From an uncultured Selenomonadales bacterium (GTDB taxonomy: Bacteria; Bacillota; Negativicutes; Selenomonadales; Selenomonadaceae), in NCBI GenBank assembly GCA_946543495.1, contig CAMNLS010000054.1, positions 1-7,664 on the forward strand: a stretch of DNA of 7,664 nucleotides, read 5' to 3'. The notes under the pieces are model-generated. The model did no database searches, had not been told where the DNA came from, and was given only the letters and a program-made list of their open reading frames with translations. Position numbers and translations under genes: made by a program. Shown in pieces: positions 1 to 4,847 of the stretch; position 1 is the first letter of the stretch, and each line of letters opens with the position of its first letter.

Positions 1-1560
1 TGCGTAGTAGAAATTATCTTTGCCGTCATCGCCCCATAAAGTATCGTTTCCTGCGCCGCCCCACAGCGAATCTCTGCCTGTGCCGCCTTTTATGCAGTCA
101 TTGCCCGCGCCGCCGATTAATGTATCACTATCTGCGCCGCCGTCGAGCGTATCATTGCCTTTTCCGCCAATTAAACTGTCATCGCCCGCGCCACCAAGTA
201 AAATATCGTTTCCGGCGTCTCCGGAGAGCGTATCATTGCCTTTGTCGCCGCTTAAACTGTCATTTCCTGCGCCGCCAAGTAAATTATCGTTGTCATCGTT
301 GCCTGAAAGCGTATCATCGCCACTTCCGCCGACTAAACTGTCATAACCCTTACCGCCGAGTAAAATATCGTCGTCCTCGCCGCCTGAAAGCGTATCGTCG
401 CCTTGTCCGCCGCTTAAACTGTCATTTCCTTCATCGCCGAGCAAAATATCATCGCCCGCATCGCCCGACAGCGTATCATCGCCTTCACCGCCGAGTAATT
501 TGTCATTTCCTTTGCCGCCGACGATTGAATCATTGCCTTCGCCGCCGTTTAAGCTGTCAACACCCGCGCCGCCAAGTAAATTATCGTTGTCATCGCCGCC
601 GTCGAGCGTATCGTTGCCATCTCCGCCGTTCAAACTGTCGTGATTCGTGCCGCCGAGCAGAACATCATTGCCTTTGCCGCCGTCGAGAGTATCTTTTCCG
701 TCTCCGCCATATAAACTATCGTTTCCGCCGTTGCCAATCAAAATATCGTTGCCAATTCCGCCCCAAAGCGTATCTTTTCCACTGCCGCCGACTATCGAAT
801 TATTATTTTCGTTGCCTTTGAGCTTAACAGCCTTCGTGCGAGCGGTTCCGTCGATTGTTATTATGGTCGAACCGACAGTTACGAGAGCTTTGTCCGAATT
901 CGTGACTTTTTTTAGCGCATTTTCAGCTTTGGTGCCTTTAATGTTGACAGAATAGTTGCCAGCCGCGCCAATCAACGAAATTTTGCCGCTTCCGACAGTT
1001 ACGATTATATCATCGCCGCTTTTCTTGCTTGAATAGGTGCCGCTTGCGATTGAAAGCGTCGAATCGGCTTTAAAGTCGTAAATTTTATCGTTGCCGTCGC
1101 CGTTATTGTAAATAATTACGTTATTATTGGCATTTGCTCCCAAACTTACTATATCATTGCCTGCGCCGGTATTTATCGTGACGTTTGAGCTGGTATTTTC
1201 GATTGTATCATTGCCAGCACCTGCGCTTATTGTAACTAATGAGCCTTGAAAGTTATAAACTGAATCATTTCCCGCTCCGGTATTTATTGTGACCGAATTT
1301 CCATTATAATTAGAAACAGTATCATTTTCTTCTCCTGTATCTATTGTAACTGAATCTCCTCCAGTGTTAATAATTGAATCTTTGCCATTTCCAGTGTAAA
1401 TTTTAACTGAATTGGCATTATAACCATAAATACCATTATAAACAGTGTCATCGCCGTTTCCGGAACTAATCGTAACATTATTTCCATAGCTGGAAATGTA
1501 ATCGTTACTACTCGTGCCTGAAACTAAAGTATTGTCATTGTGATTATTAAAATTAGCCAT
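1..1560 (-). CDS. RTX-repeat calcium-binding secreted/surface protein (C-terminus outside window)
   Basis: The 520 codons from ATG at 1560 to the left edge are open; the stop is beyond the window. Residues 1-29 are Asn/Ser-rich with no Sec signal peptide. Residues 30-148 are six Asn/Gly/Asp repeats of about 19 residues (type TINTGAGNDSVYN). Residues 149-248 form a linker beginning with a GDGNDKIYDF-type motif common in RTX proteins, then a less repetitive beta-rich stretch. Residues 249-518 are 30 uninterrupted nonapeptides of the GGxGxDxLx type, which in the family bind calcium and fold as a parallel beta-roll outside the cell. RTX proteins usually leave by a type I system using a C-terminal signal; that end and any transporter genes are not visible. 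The start is supported by an AGGGGGAG ribosome site about 5 bases upstream and a promoter at 1662-1689. The effector activity (adhesin, S-layer-like, enzyme) cannot be told from this part. Confidence 0.93.
   Translation of the reverse strand, partial: MANFNNHNDNTLVSGTSSNDYISSYGNNVTISSGNGDDTVYNGIYGYNANSVKIYTGNGKDSIINTGGDSVTIDTGEENDTVSNYNGNSVTINTGAGNDSVYNFQGSLVTISAGAGNDTIENTSSNVTINTGAGNDIVSLGANANNNVIIYNNGDGNDKIYDFKADSTLSIASGTYSSKKSGDDIIVTVGSGKISLIGAAGNYSVNIKGTKAENALKKVTNSDKALVTVGSTIITIDGTARTKAVKLKGNENNNSIVGGSGKDTLWGGIGNDILIGNGGNDSLYGGDGKDTLDGGKGNDVLLGGTNHDSLNGGDGNDTLDGGDDNDNLLGGAGVDSLNGGEGNDSIVGGKGNDKLLGGEGDDTLSGDAGDDILLGDEGNDSLSGGQGDDTLSGGEDDDILLGGKGYDSLVGGSGDDTLSGNDDNDNLLGGAGNDSLSGDKGNDTLSGDAGNDILLGGAGDDSLIGGKGNDTLDGGADSDTLIGGAGNDCIKGGTGRDSLWGGAGNDTLWGDDGKDNFYYA
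7..816 (-). repeat. RTX nonapeptide array, 30 consecutive 27-bp units
   Basis: Thirty nonapeptides run without interruption (residues 249-518). Most match GGxGxDxLx; a few have degenerate calcium ligands, for example GGTNHDSLN and GGADSDTLI. Units 2-27 follow a three-step order: a DTL-type unit, then a D(I/N/V)LL-type unit, then a DSL-type unit. This gives an 81-bp (27-residue) higher-order period between about 88 and 789. One set (units 11-12) lacks its third member, as if 27 bp had been lost near 492/493. The last unit in the window reads GDDGKDNFY, suggesting that the array is near its C-terminal end. Confidence 0.93.
1117..1473 (-). repeat. N-terminal Asn/Gly/Asp-rich repeat module of the RTX protein (six units of about 57 bp)
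   Basis: Six units of 18-23 residues (residues 30-148), each starting with a (T/K)I-x-(T/S/A)-G motif, then a GxGNDxVxN core, and mostly ending in a short Asn/Ser stretch plus Val. This longer period differs from the nonapeptide RTX array and suggests one wider solenoid turn per unit. Similar modules are familiar from Selenomonadales surface proteins; that placement is from memory, not from a search. Confidence 0.8.
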
Positions 1561-1655
1561 AGAATCTCCCCCTAACTAAAAACAAACCGACATCGACAAA
1601 ATTTTTGCCCCGCAGACCTCCTTTGAGCTTCAAAAATAGATTGAACGGAACTTTC
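1561..1655 (-). promoter_or_regulatory. 5' leader of the RTX gene with two Shine-Dalgarno-like sites
   Basis: The leader implied by the promoter is roughly 95 nt. The gene's own ribosome site (AGGGGGAG, 1566-1573) is close to the ATG. A second, near-perfect site (AAAGGAGG, about 1617-1624) lies further upstream with no start codon at a usable distance. The nearest ATG (1593) is about 23 nt away and opens only a five-codon reading frame (MSVCF, stop at 1576-1578). The second site may be incidental, or part of a leader that influences translation or mRNA stability. Confidence 0.4.
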
Positions 1656-1661
1656 ACAGCA

Positions 1662-1689
1662 ATTATACACTGCCAAGCCTATTTATCAA
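1662..1689 (-). promoter_or_regulatory. Sigma70-type promoter of the RTX gene
   Basis: On the minus strand a -35 box TTGATA (1684-1689) and a perfect -10 box TATAAT (1662-1667) are separated by 16 bp. Transcription would begin near 1655, about 95 nt before the ATG at 1560. The phased repeat array starts about 30 bp upstream of the -35 box, so it is well placed to influence this promoter. Confidence 0.75.
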
Positions 1690-1719
1690 GGTTGATTCGG
1701 AAAAATTTTAGTCCGCGAC

Positions 1720-1935
1720 GATTTCAGAGCGTTGAAAAGGATTTTTGCGGTTTGAAACCGATTTTGGAGGCTTGAAAAGAGTTTTGGAGGCTTGAAACGT
1801 CTTTGAAACGAATTCGGAGCTGTGAAACGAGTTTGGAGCTGTGAAACCGATTTTGGAGGCTTGAAACTGGTTTTGAGAGGCTTGAAACGTCTTTGAAACG
1901 AGTTTGGAGCTGTGAAACCGATTTTGAGAGGCGAT
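1720..1935. repeat. Degenerate tandem repeat array, unit about 20 bp, helically phased
   Basis: About eleven copies of a unit resembling CGATTTTGGAGGCTTGAAAC (plus strand). The conserved GAAA steps begin at 1734, 1754, 1774, 1794, 1805, 1824, 1843, 1863, 1884, 1895 and 1914. The intervals are 20, 20, 20, 11, 19, 19, 20, 21, 11 and 19, so all copies stay within about 1 bp of a 10-bp phase over 180 bp. A longer segment is duplicated at 1789-1828 and 1879-1918 (offset 90). A minus-strand reading frame crosses the array, but the unit is not a multiple of three and there is no ribosome site, so I treat it as non-coding. Confidence 0.85.
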
Positions 1936-1952
1936 TTGGATGGGCAAAAGCG

Positions 1953-1974
1953 AAATTCTAATATATTAGAATTT
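1953..1974. repeat. 22-bp perfect AT-rich palindrome
   Basis: The left half AAATTCTAATA is followed directly by its exact reverse complement TATTAGAATTT, with no loop. A spacer-free AT-rich palindrome suits a dimeric protein-binding site better than an RNA hairpin. It lies just beyond the phased array, between the RTX promoter and the transketolase terminator. Seventeen of its bases recur in the same orientation at 2070-2086. Confidence 0.85.
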
Positions 1975-2012
1975 TACTATCGGAAAAATGGCGTGGTGGC
2001 GCGGGATTTTCG

Positions 2013-2039
2013 AGGGCATAAAAAAACGCCCTATTTTTT
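2013..2039 (+). terminator. Possible plus-strand intrinsic terminator
   Basis: A five-pair stem AGGGC/GCCCT (2013-2017 with 2028-2032) encloses a 10-nt A-rich loop and is followed by ATTTTTT. The stem is short, so the call is weak. No plus-strand protein gene precedes it, so if real it would end a small RNA or block antisense transcription. Confidence 0.3.
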
Positions 2040-2069
2040 GGGGGTTTTGGAGAGGTAACAGTGATTTTA

Positions 2070-2086
2070 TAATATATTAGAATTTT
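2070..2086. repeat. Second partial copy of the AT-rich palindrome
   Basis: TAATATATTAGAATTTT matches 1959-1975 exactly. Here the left arm is altered, so the palindrome is imperfect. Two copies 111 bp apart in one intergenic region suggest paired operator sites or remnants of a small repeated element. Confidence 0.6.
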
Positions 2087-2096
2087 TCATTTGGGC

Positions 2097-2125
2097 AAAA
2101 AAAATCCCGCCACGTCGACGGGATT
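2097..2125 (-). terminator. Rho-independent terminator of the lipoprotein-transketolase operon
   Basis: Read on the minus strand, stem AATCCCG/CGGGATT (2119-2125 with 2103-2109) closes a 9-nt loop and is followed by a run of eight T (2097-2104). It begins about 30 bp after the stop of the transketolase C-terminal subunit. The plus-strand side also ends in a T-rich run (2129-2135), so it may work in both directions. Confidence 0.85.
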
Positions 2126-2153
2126 AAATTTTTTTAGCCAGTACTGATTTAAA

Positions 2154-3077
2154 TTAAAATTCTTTGACGGCGGCGACAATATTCTCAACGGTAATGCCGT
2201 TCTTTTCAATCAGCCGTTCATAAGACGCCGACTCGCCGAATTTGTCTTGAATGCCGAAGCGTTTAACTTTACCTTTACCGACTTCCGCGACGACTTCGCA
2301 AACAGCCGAGCCAAGCCCGTTAATAATGTTGTGGTCTTCAATCGTGATGATTTTTCCGATATTTTCAATGCAATCTTTAACGGCGGCAACGTCTAGCGGC
2401 TTAATCGTGTGCATATCGAGGACTTTAGCGGAAATTCCTTCCTCAGCGAGTTTATCAGCCGCGTCGAACGCGATATGAACCGTGTCACCGTTAGCAATAA
2501 TCGCAACGTCCTTGCCTTCGCGAGCAATATACGCCTTACCGATTTCAAATTCAACATTTTCATCGTAGATAACCGGAATTGAGTCGCGAGTGAAGCGAAT
2601 AAAGACAGGACCTTCATATTCGGCGATAGCGCGGGTTAATTTACGTGCTGACCAGTAATCAGCGGGCATAATGACTGTCATATTTGGAATTGTGCGCATA
2701 ACGCCCATATCTTCGATAGTTTGATGGCTTGCGCCGTCGCGAGCGGGGCTCATTCCGCCATGCGAGCCGATAATTTTAACGTTAAGACGCGGATAAGCAA
2801 TTTCTTGACGAATCATTTCGCCCATACGCAGAGAAGCGAAGATTGCATACGTCACGACGAACGGAATTTTCCCTACGGTAGCCAAACCTGCCGCGATTCC
2901 CGCCGCATTTTGTTCTGCAATGCCAACATTAATCTCTTGAGAGGGATAAGCCGCGCCGAATTTGTCACTTTTACAAGATTTGCCCAAATCAGCGTCGATT
3001 ACGACGATATTTTTATTTTCGCCGCCGAGAATAACCAATTCTTCGCTGAAACCAATGCGTGTTGCTTTTTTTTCCAT
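2154..3077 (-). CDS. Transketolase, C-terminal subunit
   Basis: 307 residues. With the N-terminal subunit encoded just upstream it would form transketolase (EC 2.2.1.1), which moves two-carbon ketol units between sugar phosphates in the cytoplasmic non-oxidative pentose phosphate pathway. The pyrimidine-binding domain fills roughly residues 1-170, with the INVGIAEQN motif carrying the catalytic glutamate (Glu55), then GSHGG (104-108) and DGASHQ (114-119). The transketolase C-terminal domain follows (about 180-307). The size is normal for the split form seen in many Firmicutes, Thermotoga and archaea. I chose ATG at 3077 because AGGAGG lies 9 nt upstream; an in-frame TTG at 3095 would place that site inside the gene. 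The start is separated from the upstream stop by one base, so translation is probably coupled. A DXS or pyruvate dehydrogenase E1 subunit is a less likely alternative. Confidence 0.95.
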   Translation of the reverse strand: MEKKATRIGFSEELVILGGENKNIVVIDADLGKSCKSDKFGAAYPSQEINVGIAEQNAAGIAAGLATVGKIPFVVTYAIFASLRMGEMIRQEIAYPRLNVKIIGSHGGMSPARDGASHQTIEDMGVMRTIPNMTVIMPADYWSARKLTRAIAEYEGPVFIRFTRDSIPVIYDENVEFEIGKAYIAREGKDVAIIANGDTVHIAFDAADKLAEEGISAKVLDMHTIKPLDVAAVKDCIENIGKIITIEDHNIINGLGSAVCEVVAEVGKGKVKRFGIQDKFGESASYERLIEKNGITVENIVAAVKEF

Positions 3078-3078
3078 A

Positions 3079-3909
3079 TCAGTTATCCTCCTCAAGGTCT
3101 TTTAAAGCCTGTTGCCATTGATCTTTCTTTGGAGCGACGCCGTGCCAATCACAAACGTTTTCCATGAACGAAACGCCCTTACCTTTAATCGTATGACCGA
3201 TAATGCATTTAGGTTTGCCATTATTAGCAGTTTTTTTAATTTCGTCGAGCGTGCGGAGAATTTTTTCAATATCATTGCCGTTAATGTCGTAAGTTTCAAA
3301 GCCGAACGCCTTAAATTTTTCGCTAAGGTTGCCGAGCGGCATAATTTCATCTGTCGTGCCGTCAATTTGCAAATTATTGTTGTCGACGAAGGCAATTAGG
3401 TTATCAAGCTTATATTTATTGGCAGTAGCCGCCGCCTCCCAAATTTCGCCCTCTTGACATTCGCCGTCGCCGAGCACTGCAAAGACACGGGAAGTCTTTT
3501 TGTCCATTTTGAGACCGATAGCCATGCCGACCGCGCAGGCGAAGCCTTGACCGAGCGAACCCGTAGGAATTTCGATACCAGGGCAATTCATATTCGGATG
3601 CCCTTGCAACGGCGAGCCTTCTTGACGGAGCGTGTGCAACATTTCTTCGGGGAAGAAACCAAGCGTTCCGAGTGCGGCATATAAAACGGGGCAGGCGTGA
3701 CCTTTCGACAGTACAAAGCGGTCGCGGTCTTCCCATTTAGGATTTTTCGGGTCGACGTTCATTTCGCTGAAGTAACAAGCAGTCACGAAGTCAGCCGCGC
3801 TTAGGGAGCCGCCCGGATGTCCCGAACCTGCCTCATAAAGCATCGTCACGACTTTTTTGCGCAAGTCCTTCGCAATCTCCTTGAGTTCTTCGACAGATCT
3901 TTTCTTCAT
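3079..3909 (-). CDS. Transketolase, N-terminal (thiamine-diphosphate-binding) subunit
   Basis: 276 residues. It supplies the diphosphate-binding half of transketolase. Visible motifs are GSGHPGGS (His31), LSKGHA (His71), TGSLGQG (116-122), and the classic thiamine diphosphate/magnesium signature GDG (147-149) ending in NNN (177-179), plus HTIKGKG and DWHG near the C-terminus. These match the transketolase family rather than E1 dehydrogenases. ATG at 3909 is preferred because AAGGAGG lies 9 nt before it; an in-frame ATG at 3933 would put that ribosome site inside the gene. It sits 27 nt after the lipoprotein gene with no terminator between, and one base before the C-terminal subunit, so all three are probably cotranscribed. 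All motifs are intact. Confidence 0.96.
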   Translation of the reverse strand: MKKRSVEELKEIAKDLRKKVVTMLYEAGSGHPGGSLSAADFVTACYFSEMNVDPKNPKWEDRDRFVLSKGHACPVLYAALGTLGFFPEEMLHTLRQEGSPLQGHPNMNCPGIEIPTGSLGQGFACAVGMAIGLKMDKKTSRVFAVLGDGECQEGEIWEAAATANKYKLDNLIAFVDNNNLQIDGTTDEIMPLGNLSEKFKAFGFETYDINGNDIEKILRTLDEIKKTANNGKPKCIIGHTIKGKGVSFMENVCDWHGVAPKKDQWQQALKDLEEDN

Positions 3910-3936
3910 GAAGATAAACCTCCTTATTGTCATCGC

Positions 3937-4632
3937 TTACTTAAGCGAACAAGTTATCGCGGTGATGAAACCGTTTTCCGCCTTGTAAACAACTTTGGAT
4001 TTATTGTCGCCGCTGTTATATTCGTATTCGGCACCATTCGTAATCTTGCGAACAGAATCCGCAGGGCCGCAATAGTCATTCAAAGAATATTCCGTTGCGC
4101 CGACGTACATTCCGTTATTCGTGTCGAAGTCTGCGCTGGTCGTGGAAATTTCTTTAACCTTCTTCGTTGCGTTATCAAGCTTAACTTTAAGCCCGTCAAC
4201 GAAAGTCAACACGTCGCCTTCAGTTAAAGTAGGCTCGCCGAACATGGCTTTAAGGTCGTCAAGAGACGTGCCAGGCATTACGCCGCTAAGGGCAATCGTC
4301 CGTCCTGTGGCAGTTACCTCTTCCAATTTCTCGGCGGTTTCATTAACCATATCTTTGGCGGCGTCTTTTACGTCAGCGGCGTCCTGTTTCATCTCGTCGA
4401 CTTTAGCATCAGCGTCAGCCTTCATCTCATCAGCTTTTTTAGCGGCGTCGTCTTTAATATCGGCGGCTTTATCCTTAGCCTCGTCGACTTTAGCTTCGGC
4501 GTCCTTTTTAACTTCGTCTGCCTTCTGCTCGACCTTTTGTTGAGCGTCCTTAGTAGCGTCCTGCGCTTGATTGCCACAGCCGACCGCAAAGAGCATTGTC
4601 GACAACATCAGCACGGCAAAAATCTTTTTCAT
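3937..4632 (-). CDS. Lipoprotein with LEA-like coiled-coil repeats and a SmpA/OmlA-like C-terminal domain
   Basis: 231 residues. Residues 1-18 form a lipoprotein signal (MKK start, hydrophobic core) ending in AVG-C, with Cys19 as the likely lipidated residue; the lipobox is acceptable but not ideal. Residues 25-106 are a highly charged Ala/Lys/Asp/Glu helix of the LEA or apolipoprotein type, including a 29-residue near-duplication (38-66 and 67-94). Residues 117-229 hold two similar halves, each with a G-x-S/T-L turn before F/Y-G/C-x-P and later strands; this resembles tandem SmpA/OmlA or BLIP-like lobes. Cys188 and Cys228 could pair. ATG at 4632 has GGAGG 8 nt upstream; the 30-residue in-frame extension further upstream looks non-coding. 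It leads the transketolase operon. The function is unknown; an envelope spacer or stress role is only a guess. Confidence 0.85.
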   Translation of the reverse strand: MKKIFAVLMLSTMLFAVGCGNQAQDATKDAQQKVEQKADEVKKDAEAKVDEAKDKAADIKDDAAKKADEMKADADAKVDEMKQDAADVKDAAKDMVNETAEKLEEVTATGRTIALSGVMPGTSLDDLKAMFGEPTLTEGDVLTFVDGLKVKLDNATKKVKEISTTSADFDTNNGMYVGATEYSLNDYCGPADSVRKITNGAEYEYNSGDNKSKVVYKAENGFITAITCSLK

Positions 4633-4661
4633 GATAATAACCTCCAAAAATTTTTCTCCTG

Positions 4662-4790
4662 CTAGACGAATAACAGCGGGAGTTGCGGAATGTATGTTAC
4701 CATTAGCAAGACTATCAAGCAAGCTGTTCGTTCGGAAAATATCGACGGGGATATTTCCGCCGCTCTTTTTTTCCGCATCGGCATTTTCAT
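4662..4790 (-). CDS. Candidate 42-residue membrane peptide or gene remnant
   Basis: ATG at 4790 is preceded by GGAGGGGATTG, a usable ribosome site, and the frame stays open for 42 residues to TAG at 4662-4664. The N-terminus is basic (MRKKR at 5-9). Residues 24-42 are uncharged and mostly hydrophobic (CLIVLLMVTYIPQLPLLFV), like one membrane helix. It starts 57 bp after the esterase stop, in the same reading frame, and ends 29 bp before the lipoprotein start. The YIPQ-containing tail resembles, from memory, the C-terminal end of TRAP-transporter DctM permeases, so it could be a remnant. Because it overlaps a candidate promoter and a hairpin, it may equally be chance. Confidence 0.3.
   Translation of the reverse strand: MKMPMRKKRAAEISPSIFSERTACLIVLLMVTYIPQLPLLFV
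4694..4722 (-). promoter_or_regulatory. Candidate promoter of the lipoprotein-transketolase operon
   Basis: Minus-strand boxes TTGCTT (4717-4722) and TAACAT (4694-4699) are 17 bp apart, the latter preceded by TGG, a partial extended -10. Transcription would start near 4687, about 55 nt before the lipoprotein ATG. Each box departs from consensus at two positions. It lies inside the candidate small ORF, so the two calls partly compete. Confidence 0.45.
4733..4759. other. Inverted repeat between esterase and lipoprotein genes
   Basis: Arms CGGAAAATATC (4733-4743) and GATATTTCCG (4750-4759) pair with one bulged base around a 6-nt loop. No T run follows on the minus strand, so it is not a terminator for the esterase. 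It lies just upstream of the candidate lipoprotein promoter, consistent with an operator or a processing/stability hairpin. Confidence 0.5.
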
Positions 4791-4847
4791 CAATCCCCTC
4801 CCTCTGATAAAATCCTCTTTAAACAGTTCGTGGGGAAAATTTTTAGC

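Noticed and set aside
20..955. Plus-strand reading frames rich in Ser/Pro or Arg/Tyr/Cys opposite the RTX array
   Set aside because: They are antisense shadows of 27-bp repeats; the minus strand encodes a clear RTX domain with a promoter and ribosome site.
1720..1935. CRISPR array
   Set aside because: Copies are only 11-21 bp apart, degenerate and without unique spacers; no cas genes are present.
1708..1947. 79-residue minus-strand reading frame over the repeat array
   Set aside because: It needs a TTG start without a ribosome site. The repeat unit of about 20 bp shifts frame at each copy, so no protein repeat is kept. The open frame follows from a repeat poor in stop triplets.
2721..3399. 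Plus-strand reading frames opposite the transketolase genes
   Set aside because: They lack ribosome sites and recognisable motifs and lie antisense to a well-supported conserved gene pair.
2154..3909. Transketolase broken into two by a stop or frameshift
   Set aside because: Each half has its own ribosome site and start and intact motifs. Split transketolases are an established arrangement in Firmicutes and other groups.
4121..4543. Plus-strand Ser/Ala-rich reading frame opposite the lipoprotein
   Set aside because: It is the complement of the Lys/Asp/Ala repeat helix; the sense strand has the signal peptide and ribosome site.
4733..4759. Terminator for the esterase gene
   Set aside because: The hairpin has no T run on the minus-strand side; I see no clear esterase terminator before the lipoprotein gene.
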